Shown: positions 24,228 to 32,793 of the stretch, piece by piece
How the letters are laid out: each line of letters opens with the position of its first letter
Position numbering within the stretch: the stretch's first letter is position 1
Made by a program: the position numbers and the translations under genes
Notes under the pieces: generated by a model
The model's input: only the letters and a program-made list of their open reading frames with translations
Databases searched by the model: none
Told to the model about the DNA's origin: nothing
Origin: an uncultured Bacilli bacterium
GTDB lineage: Bacteria; Bacillota_I; Bacilli_A; RF39; UBA660
Direction of reading: 5' to 3'
Assembly: GCA_934130405.1 (NCBI GenBank)
Contig: CAKOXX010000007.1
Coordinates: 1 to 57,349 of the forward strand
Length of the DNA: 57,349 nucleotides

Positions 24228-25424
24228 ATGAATAGAGAAGACTTTCCTATTCTAAACACAGGAATAATTTATTTTGATAATGGCGCTACTACATTAAAAC
24301 CTAAAAGCGTTATTGAAAAGATGAATGATTATTACTATAACTATCCTGCTAATATTCATCGTGGTGATTACAAGATAAGTCTAAAAGCTAGCGATGAATA
24401 TGAACTAGTTAGAACTAAAGTTAAAAACTTTATCAATGCTCGTAGTGAAGATGAAATAGTTTTTACAATGGGAGCAACTGATTCTTTAAATAAAGTTGTC
24501 TTTGGTTTTATGGAAGACTATTTATCAGCAGGAGATGAAGTGATAATTAGTAAAGCAGAGCATGCTTCAGCAGTGCTTCCCTGGTTAATTCTTGCTAGAA
24601 GAAAAAGTATAAAAGTTGTTTTTGTTCCTTTATCAGAAACTCACGAATTAGAATATGACACTTTAGAAAAATATGTAACTAATAAGACAAAAGTTATCTC
24701 ACTAGCAGCTGTTACCAATGTTATAGGTGATGTTCGTGATATTAACAAAATAGGTAAGTTATGTCATGATAAAAATATTTTATTTGTTGTAGATGGTGCG
24801 CAAAGTGTTCCTCATCAAAAGACGGATGTTTTAAAAGATAACATTGATTTTCTAACTTTTTCTGCTCATAAGATGTTAGGACCAACCGGAGTAGGTGTCT
24901 TATATGCTAAAAAAGAATATTTAGAAGCAATGCGACCTATCGAATATGGTGGTGGCATGAACCAATCTTTTGATAGTGATGGCAATATGGAGTTTAAAAG
25001 TGTTCCCACAAGATTAGAAGCAGGTACCCCACCAATCGCTGAAGTAATTGGTCTAGGAGCAGCAATTGATTATCTTGAAACAATTGGTATGGAAAATATC
25101 GAAAAATATGAACTAGAATTAAAAAAATATTTAATCAAAAAATTACAAGAAATAGATAAAGTTATTCTTTATAATACAACTAGTAAAGGTGGAATGACTG
25201 CTTTCAACTTATCAGGTATATTTAGTCAAGATACCGCTTTATATCTTGACCATTATAACATCTGTGTAAGAGCCGGTAATCATTGTGCTAAAGTATTAAA
25301 AGAAGAAATCAATATTAAAAACACTTGTCGTGTAAGTTTATATTTTTATAACACAAAAGAAGAAATTGATAAATTAATTGAAGCCTTAAAAAATAGTGAA
25401 GACTTATATAAAATAGTATTGTAG
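24228..25424 (+). CDS. sufS: Cysteine desulfurase SufS
   Basis: SufS is a PLP enzyme that removes sulfur from cysteine and passes it to SufU. The 398-aa protein has DNGATTLKP near the start, the PLP-binding segment VDGAQSVPH, and the Schiff-base lysine in TFSAHKMLGPTGVGVLY near residue 213. The catalytic Cys lies in ICVRAGNHCAKVL near residue 350. GAGGTG upstream sets the start. Group II desulfurases pair with SufU, which follows 9 nt later. Confidence 0.96.
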   Translation: MNREDFPILNTGIIYFDNGATTLKPKSVIEKMNDYYYNYPANIHRGDYKISLKASDEYELVRTKVKNFINARSEDEIVFTMGATDSLNKVVFGFMEDYLSAGDEVIISKAEHASAVLPWLILARRKSIKVVFVPLSETHELEYDTLEKYVTNKTKVISLAAVTNVIGDVRDINKIGKLCHDKNILFVVDGAQSVPHQKTDVLKDNIDFLTFSAHKMLGPTGVGVLYAKKEYLEAMRPIEYGGGMNQSFDSDGNMEFKSVPTRLEAGTPPIAEVIGLGAAIDYLETIGMENIEKYELELKKYLIKKLQEIDKVILYNTTSKGGMTAFNLSGIFSQDTALYLDHYNICVRAGNHCAKVLKEEINIKNTCRVSLYFYNTKEEIDKLIEALKNSEDLYKIVL

Positions 25425-25433
25425 GTGAAAAAT

Positions 25434-25859
25434 ATGGAAATAGATCAAGAATTAAGAAGAGAAATGATTGTAGAAAATTATGAACATCCTTATCATAAGG
25501 GACTTAAAAAAGAAGCTGGTTATTTAGTAGCAAATACTAATAATGAAAGTTGTATTGATAATATTGATATCGAACTAAAAATAGAAGATGGTAAAATAAA
25601 AGAAGCTAATTTTGATGGTGAAGCTTGTGCAATTTCTACTTCTGCAACATCCTTATTCTTACAAAGAATAGAAGGAAAAAATGTGGAAGAAGTAAGAAAA
25701 ATATTGGAAAATTATCAAAAGATGATTAACGAAGAAGAATATGATAAAGAACTACTTGAAGACTTAGTTATCTATGACTCTGTTGCAATGCAACCTAATA
25801 GAAAAAAATGTGCACTATTACCAAAAGATACTATCGAAAAAATATTGGAGAGACTATAA
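25434..25859 (+). CDS. sufU: Sulfur-transfer protein SufU
   Basis: The protein is 141 aa from ATG 25434 (AGGTG site). It is the zinc-dependent sulfur acceptor for SufS. The three conserved Cys and one Asp are present: NESCIDN (Cys, Asp), FDGEACAISTSATS, and RKKCALLP. The usual NPxCGD segment reads NNESCID, so the glycine is replaced but the ligand spacing is kept. The stop TAA overlaps the next start as TAATG. Confidence 0.93.
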   Translation: MEIDQELRREMIVENYEHPYHKGLKKEAGYLVANTNNESCIDNIDIELKIEDGKIKEANFDGEACAISTSATSLFLQRIEGKNVEEVRKILENYQKMINEEEYDKELLEDLVIYDSVAMQPNRKKCALLPKDTIEKILERL

Positions 25860-26371
25860 TGGAAGAAAAAATTGATACTAAAAACTTATATTTAGCAGAA
25901 CTAAAAAGATGTGATAAAGATAGAGGAGTAGAACTAATGGATCCTCTTTCTTATGTTTTTGTCTATCAACAAGATGATTCTTTCTATAATATAATAACAA
26001 AAGAAGAATATCCTACTTATAAACGAGTTCCATATTCTAATGATACTGCTGATGGTGAAGATTATGGTACTAAGGTTAAGCTACTTAATAATATAGATGT
26101 AACTGGACCTTGTTATTTACTAACTAGTGCTAAAGGAAAAGAATTATTTGCTAAAGATAGTGTAGAATTAAAAGAAATTGAAAATTATATTTTAAATTCC
26201 TCTTACTTCTTTAAAGATAGAGTTGATATAGCTATTAATCGATTAGTAGATTTAAAACAACCATTTAAGATGATTGGTATAATTAAAAGAGAAACAGCAA
26301 GAAAAGAAGAAATCAATGCTTATTTAAAAAATAGTATTAAAAATAGACAGAAGGTGAAAAAATGGAAGTGA
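25859..26371 (+). CDS. Unknown protein of the SUF operon
   Basis: This 170-aa protein starts at ATG 25859, sharing bases with the sufU stop, and its 3' end overlaps sufB by 10 nt, so it is translationally locked into the operon. I do not recognise a family. It is soluble and charged. Segments are DPLSYVFVYQQDDSFYNIIT, YSNDTADGEDYGTKVKLLNN and IINxLV-like helices near the end; the only Cys are in KRCDK and GPCYLL. A role in Fe-S assembly is inferred from position only. Confidence 0.8.
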   Translation: MEEKIDTKNLYLAELKRCDKDRGVELMDPLSYVFVYQQDDSFYNIITKEEYPTYKRVPYSNDTADGEDYGTKVKLLNNIDVTGPCYLLTSAKGKELFAKDSVELKEIENYILNSSYFFKDRVDIAINRLVDLKQPFKMIGIIKRETARKEEINAYLKNSIKNRQKVKKWK

Positions 26372-27672
26372 AGGGTTTATCTAAAAATAATATTATCACT
26401 ATCTCTAATTATAAAGGAGAAGATGACTGGGTAAGAGAATATCGTTTAAAAGCCTTTGAACAGTTTGAAAACATGAGTGATAAACTTCCATTTGGACCAG
26501 ACTTTAAACTTAATTTTGATAAAATAACTTATTATAAATCACAAGACGATACTTTAAGAAATGATTGGAATCAAGTGTTAAAACCAGTTAAAGAAGAACT
26601 TGAAAACTTAGGGGTTCTTGAGAGTGAACAACATATGGGTGGTATGGGTGTTCAATATGAAAGTGAAGTTATTTATCATAAAATGTTAGATGAATTAGAA
26701 TCTAAAAATATTATCTTTACTTCTATTGAGGATGCTCTAAAAAATCATAGAGATATTGTTGAAAAGTATTTTGGTAAGATAGTTTCTTATAAAGAGAATA
26801 AATATGCCGCTTTAAATAGTAGTGTATTTTCTGGTGGAAGTTTCATCTATATTCCTCCACATACTAAATTAGATAGACCACTTCAGAGTTATTTTCGTAT
26901 CAACAGTAAGAATATGGGACAGTTTGAGCGAACTCTAATTATCGTTGATGATGATAGTGATTTACATTATATTGAAGGCTGTACTGCTCCTACTTATAGT
27001 GAAGATTCCCTTCATGCTGCAGTAGTGGAAATTTATGTTGGAAAAAATAGTAAGTGCCGTTATACCACTATTCAAAACTGGGCTCCTAATGTTTATAACT
27101 TAGTTACTAAAAGAGCTTTAGTTGATACTAATGGAACAATGGAATGGATTGATGGTAATATTGGTAGTAAACTTACAATGAAATATCCTTGTTGTGTCTT
27201 AAAAGGAGATAATAGCAAAGGAACATGTGTTACTATTTCTCTAGCAAGTTCTAATCAAGACCAAGATACGGGAGCAAGAATGATTCATCTAGGAAAAAAT
27301 ACTAGGAGTAATATCATTTCTAAGAGTATTGCTAGAAATGGTGGAAATGCTACTTATCGCGGAAAAGTTAGAATTGGAAAAGATGCTCTTAACTCCGATG
27401 CTATGATTAAATGTGATACTTTAATACTTGATGAGTTGAGTAAGAGTGATACGATTCCTACTAATATTTTAGAAAATAACGAATCAGTGTTAGAACATGA
27501 AGCAACTGTTTCCAAAATAAGTGATGATAACTTATTTTATCTAATGAGTAAGGGTATTCCAAAGGAAAAATGTGAAGAATTAATAGTTCTAGGCTTCTTA
27601 GAAGAGTTCAGAGAAGAACTACCAATGGAATATGCCGTAGAACTAAATCAGTTAATTAAGAGAAATCTTTAA
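26362..27672 (+). CDS. sufB: Fe-S scaffold protein SufB
   Basis: SufB builds nascent clusters in the SufBC2D scaffold. The 436-aa protein has the full beta-helix: GSFIYIPPHTKLDRPLQSYF, YIEGCTAPTYSEDSLHAAVV, WIDGNIGSKLTMKYPCCVLK and the C-terminal NESVLEHEATVSKISDDNLF. The Cys of EGCTAP and the Glu/His of LEHEA are conserved cluster-site residues. AAGGTG sits upstream, inside the previous gene. Length is slightly below the usual 465 aa. Last gene of the operon. Confidence 0.96.
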   Translation: MEVKGLSKNNIITISNYKGEDDWVREYRLKAFEQFENMSDKLPFGPDFKLNFDKITYYKSQDDTLRNDWNQVLKPVKEELENLGVLESEQHMGGMGVQYESEVIYHKMLDELESKNIIFTSIEDALKNHRDIVEKYFGKIVSYKENKYAALNSSVFSGGSFIYIPPHTKLDRPLQSYFRINSKNMGQFERTLIIVDDDSDLHYIEGCTAPTYSEDSLHAAVVEIYVGKNSKCRYTTIQNWAPNVYNLVTKRALVDTNGTMEWIDGNIGSKLTMKYPCCVLKGDNSKGTCVTISLASSNQDQDTGARMIHLGKNTRSNIISKSIARNGGNATYRGKVRIGKDALNSDAMIKCDTLILDELSKSDTIPTNILENNESVLEHEATVSKISDDNLFYLMSKGIPKEKCEELIVLGFLEEFREELPMEYAVELNQLIKRNL

Positions 27673-27696
27673 ATTTTTTTAAGATTTCCCTTTTTT
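27663..27696 (+). terminator. Weak terminator after sufB
   Basis: AAATCTT pairs AAGATTT, followed by CCCTTTTTT. The T run overlaps the start of element A copy 2. Confidence 0.5.
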
Positions 27697-27811
27697 GCAT
27701 TTTCAGGCATAAATTTTCCTGAATTTTGCAAATTCAGCTACTGAAAACGCTAAATTCGGCCAAAAATAGGGCTGAAAATGCAAAATTCCCTGTTTGCATT
27801 TTACTTTTCAC
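27690..27811 (+). repeat. Intergenic element A, copy 2, upstream of ssb
   Basis: This is homologous to 17907-18028 with the same length. It can fold extensively: TGCATTTTCAG near the 5' end pairs CTGAAAATGCA near 27771-27781 (11 bp, perfect), and CTGAATT pairs AAATTCAG inside. The 3' end GCAAA-ATTCCCTG-TTTGC forms another hairpin. It ends 36 nt before the ssb start, so a cis-regulatory RNA or a protein-binding array is plausible. Confidence 0.65.
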
Positions 27812-27847
27812 TTATGTTAGAGTACCAGTCAAGAAAGGAGGAGTCAT

Positions 27848-28195
27848 ATGCTTAATGAACTAGTTTTAGTCGGTAGACTTGCTAATGAAATTAGAATTAA
27901 CAAGACCGAGACTGGCAAAAAGATTGGTAATTTAACTCTAGCTGTTCCAAGAAGTTTTAAGAATATGGACGGTTTGTATGAAACTGATTTTGTTTCTTGC
28001 ATTTTATGGGACGAAAAAGCAGCGATTGCTAAAGAGTATTGCCATACTGGCGATATCGTTGGTATTAAAGGTCGTTTGCAATCACGAGTGATTGAAACAG
28101 AAGCCGGAAGAAGAAGTCAATTAGAAGTAGTAGCAGAAAGATTAACATTTCTATCTAGTAAAAAAATAGAAGATGTCAAAAATACTGATATTTGA
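27848..28195 (+). CDS. ssb: Single-stranded DNA-binding protein, tail-less
   Basis: The 115-aa protein is one OB fold: LNELVLVGRLANEIRIN at the start, then LAVPRSFKNMDGLYETDFVS, ILWDEKAAIAKEYCHTGDIV and GIKGRLQSRVIETEAGRR. The C-terminus (KKIEDVKNTDI) lacks the Gly-rich linker and the acidic DDDIPF-type tip that recruits partner proteins in normal bacterial SSB. It may be an accessory or competence-type SSB. AAGGAGG precedes the start. The last 20 bases of the gene and 4 following bases recur exactly in element E2. Confidence 0.9.
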   Translation: MLNELVLVGRLANEIRINKTETGKKIGNLTLAVPRSFKNMDGLYETDFVSCILWDEKAAIAKEYCHTGDIVGIKGRLQSRVIETEAGRRSQLEVVAERLTFLSSKKIEDVKNTDI

Positions 28196-28302
28196 TAATT
28201 GATAATTTCCAGATATTGTAATTGAAGAAGAGTTAATTATTTGTAAACTTGAAAGAAAAATTCTTTTTAACTAGTATATAATAAATACTTGAGGTGGTAA
28301 GA

Positions 28303-28647
28303 ATGCTATTGGCAAAAAGAATTAAAGAATTAAGACTAGAAAAGAATCTAACACAAGAAGAATTGGGTAAATTAATAAACGTTACTAAAGTTAGTATTTG
28401 TTGTTATGAAAATGCAGCACGAGTTCCTACTCTTGAAACTTTACTAGCTCTTGCTGATGTCTTTAATGTTGGACTTGATTATCTATTAGGAAGAGAAGAA
28501 ACTGTAGAAGTCTTAGAAGAAAAGACTAAAATGTCTAAAGAAGAAGTCGAATTTATTAAAGAAGTTCGTAATAATAAAAAAACTTATGAATTTTTAATCA
28601 CTAATCCGAAAAGATGTGCTTCTTTAATTGAAAAAAAACTAAGTTAG
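28303..28647 (+). CDS. XRE-family transcriptional regulator
   Basis: The protein is 114 aa from ATG 28303 (GAGGTGG site). The XRE domain covers residues 1-65: LAKRIKELRLEKNLTQEELG, then INVTKVSICCYENAARVPTL, then LADVFNVGLDYLLGRE. The C-terminal helical region (MSKEEVEFIKEVRNNKKTYE) is probably for dimerisation. A TATAAT at 28277-28282 serves it. It is 49 nt ahead of the nucleoside phosphorylase gene, which it might regulate. Confidence 0.88.
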   Translation: MLLAKRIKELRLEKNLTQEELGKLINVTKVSICCYENAARVPTLETLLALADVFNVGLDYLLGREETVEVLEEKTKMSKEEVEFIKEVRNNKKTYEFLITNPKRCASLIEKKLS

Positions 28648-28696
28648 TAATTGACGATAAAGTTTTTCTAAACCTATAATTATAATAGGTGATAGA

Positions 28697-29920
28697 ATGA
28701 TAAAGGAAATTATTGAAAAGAAGAAAAATAAAGAAGAACTCTCTAAAGAGGAACTGGAAGAAATATTTCTTGGTTACTTAAATGAAACAGTAAAAGATTA
28801 CCAGATGAGTGCCTTTTTAATGGCTATTTGTCTTAATGGTATGACTGATAAAGAAACATTTATTGTAACTGATTTATTTTTACATAGTGGTGATATGTTA
28901 GATTTATCTTTTATCGAAGGAGTCAAAGTTGATAAGCATTCGACTGGTGGTGTAGGGGATAAAACTACTTTAGTAGTTGGTCCCATCGTTGCTAGTTGTG
29001 GTATTCCTTTTATAAAAATGAGTGGTAGAGGTTTAGGCTTTACAGGTGGTACTATTGATAAATTAGAAAGTATACCTAATTTAAAAGTATCTTTAACAAC
29101 AGAAGAAATTGAAAAACAAGCTAAAGAAATCGGACTTGTTATAACCTCACAAACTAAAAATTTAACTCCACTTGATAAAAAAGTTTATGCTTTAAGAGAT
29201 GCAACGTCCACGACTGAGAGTATTCCCTTAATTGCTAGTAGTATTATGAGTAAGAAAATAGCAGGAGGAGCCGAAAAAATCGTTATAGATGTAAAAGTTG
29301 GTGAAGGAGCCTTACTAAAAACGAAAGAAGAAGCTGAAAAGCTTGGTGAGTTACTAGTTAAAATAGGTAATCACTATAAAAGAGAAGTAAGTCTTATCTA
29401 CTCTGATATGTCTATGCCACTAGGAAAAGCTGTTGGCAATAAATTAGAAGTCATTGAAGCAACTAAAGTCTTAAAAGGCTTAGAAAAAGAAGCTCTATAT
29501 GATGAATGTATTTTAATAGCAGCTAAATTAATCTCTCTTGCTAAGAATATTTCCTTAGAAAAAGCCAAAGATGAAGCAATTAACTCTATCGAAAGTGGTA
29601 AAGCCTATAAAAAATTCGAAGAATTTGTAATTTATCAACATGGTGATTTACAAAATCTAAAAGAAGAAGAAAAACCAATTATTATAAGAGCAAACAAACC
29701 TGGTACTATTAAAAAAATACATGCTTTAGAAGTGGCAAAATTATCCTATCAACTAGGAGCATTAAGAACTACTAAAGACGAAAAAATTGATTATAACGCA
29801 GGTGTCTATATTGAAAGAAAAATAGGGGATAAAATAGCACCAGGTGATGTTCTTATGAAGCTTTACACTATTAAAAAAATTGACAATATCAATTTAGACC
29901 TAATTTTTGAAATATCTTGA
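28697..29920 (+). CDS. pdp: Pyrimidine-nucleoside phosphorylase
   Basis: The enzyme splits uridine or thymidine with phosphate to base and (deoxy)ribose-1-phosphate for salvage. The 407-aa protein has the family glycosyl-transferase III N-domain (residues 1-65), the phosphate/nucleoside motif VDKHSTGGVGDKTTL, KMSGRGLGFTGGTIDKLES and the ALRDATSTTESIPLIASSIM signature. The C-terminal domain is present but a little short (Bacillus Pdp is 433 aa). No cdd or deoC neighbour occurs, so salvage genes are scattered. deoA is an alternative name for the same family. Confidence 0.93.
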   Translation: MIKEIIEKKKNKEELSKEELEEIFLGYLNETVKDYQMSAFLMAICLNGMTDKETFIVTDLFLHSGDMLDLSFIEGVKVDKHSTGGVGDKTTLVVGPIVASCGIPFIKMSGRGLGFTGGTIDKLESIPNLKVSLTTEEIEKQAKEIGLVITSQTKNLTPLDKKVYALRDATSTTESIPLIASSIMSKKIAGGAEKIVIDVKVGEGALLKTKEEAEKLGELLVKIGNHYKREVSLIYSDMSMPLGKAVGNKLEVIEATKVLKGLEKEALYDECILIAAKLISLAKNISLEKAKDEAINSIESGKAYKKFEEFVIYQHGDLQNLKEEEKPIIIRANKPGTIKKIHALEVAKLSYQLGALRTTKDEKIDYNAGVYIERKIGDKIAPGDVLMKLYTIKKIDNINLDLIFEIS

Positions 29921-29938
29921 AAAAGATATTTTTCTTTG
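29911..29938 (+). terminator. Terminator of pdp fused with the next promoter
   Basis: AATATCTT and AAGATATT pair around GAAA, then TTTCTTTG. The pdp stop TGA is part of the stem-loop. Confidence 0.75.
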
Positions 29939-29945
29939 CTATACT
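29917..29945 (+). promoter_or_regulatory. Promoter of the thioester adhesin
   Basis: TTGAAA (29917-29922) and TATACT (29940-29945) are 17 bp apart. The -35 uses the pdp stop codon and the loop of its terminator, an economical overlap. Confidence 0.65.
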
Positions 29946-29971
29946 TTATCTATAAAGGTAAGGTGAGACAT

Positions 29972-31522
29972 ATGGGTACTAAAGGTACGCGAAAGAGAGT
30001 AATAAAACAGTCAAAATCTGATGTCGAGTTTGAAAAAGCTAAGAAAAATGTTAAGACAATTGGAATTGTTTCAATAATAGCATTGCTATTAATTACAATT
30101 ATAGGCTTTGTTGTTTATGGAAAAAGTTCTTATGCAGCATTATTACAATCACTTCCAAATACTTTCACAAGTAGAACTGGTACAAGTCCAAGTTCCGCTT
30201 GTAAAGATAATAGTTCATCTCCTGCTTGTAAAGTGCTACGTGAAATAGGAACAATTGATATTATTCATAGTTTCCAAGCTAGTTACAATGGTACACTTGC
30301 TGATTTATATTGTATAGAACACAATAAAGAAATGAAATCAAGTGTTAACTATACAAAAGATGCATCAGTATTATCTACATATCCTGGAATTGTTTATATC
30401 TTAGATAACGATAAATTTACAACAACAGGAGCATCTTGTATAAGCAGTGGAAGTTGTACTTCTTCACAATTACATGAATACTTAACACAAATTGCTATTT
30501 GGTGGTATATTGATAAAGTAAATGGTTGTGATGATGATAAAGATTATACAGCTAAAGGAACAGTAGCTAGTGGTGTTACTGTAGATGAAGATGGCAAGTA
30601 TAAATATGATGATAATGGTGATTATAAATTTTATAATAACCTAACAGCACAAGATAAAAAAGATATCAGTGCTAGTAAATATGCATCAGAAATTAAAAAA
30701 TTAGTTGATGGCGCCGTTGCTTATAAAGGAGAAACAACTAATGCTAATATTTCATTACCAACTACTGATAAAATAACTTATACTTTAACAAGTGATGGTT
30801 TAATGACTAACGAAATTACACCAACAAGTACAGCAAGTAGCTTTTCAAGTTATACTGTATCAGTTACTGATTCTAATGTAAAAGTAGTAAATACTACTGG
30901 AGTTGAACAAACAACATTTGGAAAAGGAGAATCATTCAAAATCTTTATTCCAAAATCAGCTATTCCAGCTAAAGGTGAAGTAGCAGTTAATGTTAATGTA
31001 GAAGGTACATTTAGTAAAAAAGATGCTTTCTTCTATAAACCAGATGATTCTAATGTTCAAAAAACAGTATTAGGTGTTATCAATAACGAAAAACAAAGTG
31101 TCAAACTAGACTTGAAATATGAAATTGATTTAGGTGAAGGAATATTCAAGAAAGTCGAAGCTGGAACTGGTAAACAAATTAGTGGAGCAGTCTTAACTGT
31201 TGTAGATAGTGAAGGAAACACTGTTGATACTATTACAACTACAGATGAAGCTAAAACATTAATTTTACCAGTAGGAAAATATACTGTAACAGAAACAACA
31301 ATTCCAGACGGTTATAGTGCTGAAAAGACAACTTATGAATTCGAAATCAAAAAAGATGAAACAACAGAAATTGTTTTAGAAAACACTAAAGAAATTGATG
31401 TTCCAAATACTAAAGCTAGTATAAACTATGTTTATGGAATTGGAGCAGCCGTAATTATTGTTGGTATTGTCTTCATTGTAGTAGCTAATAAAACTTCTGA
31501 TGAAAAAAAGAAGAAAAATTAA
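29972..31522 (+). CDS. Thioester-domain surface adhesin with SpaA-type domain and sorting signal
   Basis: The protein is 516 aa from ATG 29972 (AGGTGAG site). A basic N-terminus precedes an export helix (residues 28-48). The next part fits a Gram-positive thioester domain: LADLYCIEHNK with Cys 114 and HEYLTQIAIWWYIDKV with Gln 173, the residue pair that forms the intramolecular bond able to attach covalently to host amines. A central beta domain and a SpaA/Cna-B-like module (KQISGAVLTVVDSEGNTV to GKYTVTETTIPDGYS) follow. The C-terminus is a sorting signal with variant motif VPNTK (477-481), a hydrophobic stretch and a Lys-rich tail. The sortase gene overlaps its end by 23 nt. Confidence 0.85.
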   Translation: MGTKGTRKRVIKQSKSDVEFEKAKKNVKTIGIVSIIALLLITIIGFVVYGKSSYAALLQSLPNTFTSRTGTSPSSACKDNSSSPACKVLREIGTIDIIHSFQASYNGTLADLYCIEHNKEMKSSVNYTKDASVLSTYPGIVYILDNDKFTTTGASCISSGSCTSSQLHEYLTQIAIWWYIDKVNGCDDDKDYTAKGTVASGVTVDEDGKYKYDDNGDYKFYNNLTAQDKKDISASKYASEIKKLVDGAVAYKGETTNANISLPTTDKITYTLTSDGLMTNEITPTSTASSFSSYTVSVTDSNVKVVNTTGVEQTTFGKGESFKIFIPKSAIPAKGEVAVNVNVEGTFSKKDAFFYKPDDSNVQKTVLGVINNEKQSVKLDLKYEIDLGEGIFKKVEAGTGKQISGAVLTVVDSEGNTVDTITTTDEAKTLILPVGKYTVTETTIPDGYSAEKTTYEFEIKKDETTEIVLENTKEIDVPNTKASINYVYGIGAAVIIVGIVFIVVANKTSDEKKKKN

Positions 31523-32177
31523 TAAAAAAGGCCAACTTCTTCTAGTTGGTCTTTTCTTCCTTTTAATAGGAATAGGAGTAGTAGTTTCTGTTCCTTTTAA
31601 AACTTTAAAAAATAAAGTATTTGATGAAATGAAATTAGCTATATATCAAGATGATATCAATGAAGATAATGATACTATTCAAAATGTTGAAACAAAGGAT
31701 ATTGAACAGAAAGATAATCAACAGAATAATACTCCATCAACACCAAATAATACTCAAACGTCAAAACCAGTATCTTATACCTATGTCGGTCAATTATCAA
31801 TTCCTAAGATAAGATTTAAACGAGGATTTGTAAAAAAAGAATCAAGATATAATAATATCGAATATAATATTGCTATTGCAGAAGAAGCTGATTATCCAGA
31901 TGTTAAGAATGGAAACTTCATCTTAATGGCTCATTCTGGAGATGCACCTATTTCTTTTTTTGAACCACTTTATAAACTAGAACTAGGAGATCAAGCAACT
32001 GTTAGTTATCAAGCAAAAGCTTATTATTATACTTTGGTTAAAACCTATCAAGTTGAAAAGACAGGAAAGATTGCTATTTATAGAAATTATAATAAAAAAA
32101 CATTAACACTAATAACTTGCACACATGACGATTTAACAAAACAAAGTGTATATATCTTTGAACAAACAAATGAATAA
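31500..32177 (+). CDS. Sortase, probably dedicated to the adjacent adhesin
   Basis: The 225-aa protein has an N-terminal anchor (residues 11-32), a Gln/Asn/Thr-rich linker (60-90) and a sortase barrel: YVGQLSIPKIRFKRGFV, ILMAHSGDAPISFF with the catalytic His, and KTLTLITCTHDD with the catalytic Cys. The Arg normally found 7-9 residues after the Cys is replaced; the segment reads LTKQSVYIFEQ. This may mark a divergent class or altered chemistry. The start lies inside the adhesin gene, so both are translated together. The substrate motif is likely VPNTK. Confidence 0.88.
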   Translation: MKKRRKINKKGQLLLVGLFFLLIGIGVVVSVPFKTLKNKVFDEMKLAIYQDDINEDNDTIQNVETKDIEQKDNQQNNTPSTPNNTQTSKPVSYTYVGQLSIPKIRFKRGFVKKESRYNNIEYNIAIAEEADYPDVKNGNFILMAHSGDAPISFFEPLYKLELGDQATVSYQAKAYYYTLVKTYQVEKTGKIAIYRNYNKKTLTLITCTHDDLTKQSVYIFEQTNE

Positions 32178-32189
32178 GGAGGGAATAAT

Positions 32190-32783
32190 ATGGATTTGAA
32201 TTTTATGGATAAAGTCAGTTTGTTTATGAAACTTAACTTTTCTTCTTTTTTAACAATTGAAGAAGCTTTAATCTTTATATTAATATTTCTTTTTTTACTA
32301 TTTAATTTAAAATATAAAAATAAAATAGTTTCTATCTTTATACCATTCCTTCTTTTGTTTATTACAAGTTTCAGTCTTTTTCTTTTTGGAAGTGATATAA
32401 CTTATGTTTTAGAAACAATTATGAAAGGAATAATTTATTCATTTTATTTTCCTAATATAATCTTTTATATAATTACTGTTTTAATAAGTTTTCTCTTTTT
32501 CATATATATCATTATTTCTAAAAAATTAACTAATAAAGAAAAGGTAGTTAATTACATTATATGTGGTTTCCACTTATATTTATTTGTACTCTTTACAACC
32601 AACTGTCTTAACTTAAAAGTATCTTTAATTTCTCCTGCTAAAATCTATAAACATGATGAATTATACGTTTTAGTAGCAGTAAGTCAAGTTGTATTTTATC
32701 TAAATATAATCTATCAAAGTGTAAAGCTAGCCGTAAGAAAATTGAAAAAACAAGACGCTAGTGCTATAATGTATGAGAAGTGA
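32190..32783 (+). CDS. Multi-pass membrane protein of the adhesin operon
   Basis: The 197-aa protein has about five transmembrane helices (residues 24-40, 48-68, 82-108, 120-140, 160-178) and starts 12 nt after the sortase with AAGGAGGG. I recognise no family or catalytic motif. The 3' end contains the promoter of the LTA synthase gene. A role in surface protein or wall polymer assembly is inferred from its neighbours. Confidence 0.75.
   Translation: MDLNFMDKVSLFMKLNFSSFLTIEEALIFILIFLFLLFNLKYKNKIVSIFIPFLLLFITSFSLFLFGSDITYVLETIMKGIIYSFYFPNIIFYIITVLISFLFFIYIIISKKLTNKEKVVNYIICGFHLYLFVLFTTNCLNLKVSLISPAKIYKHDELYVLVAVSQVVFYLNIIYQSVKLAVRKLKKQDASAIMYEK
32742..32770 (+). promoter_or_regulatory. Internal promoter of the LTA synthase gene
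   Basis: TTGAAA (32742-32747) and TATAAT (32765-32770), 17 bp apart with a TGC extension, lie inside the end of the preceding gene and 24 bp before the LTA synthase start. It is among the best promoter matches in the window. Confidence 0.75.
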
Positions 32784-32793
32784 GGTTTATTTT

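Noticed and set aside
29917..29938. Frameshift joining pdp to the adhesin
   Set aside because: pdp has its normal C-terminus and stop, and the hairpin there is a plain terminator with an overlapping promoter.
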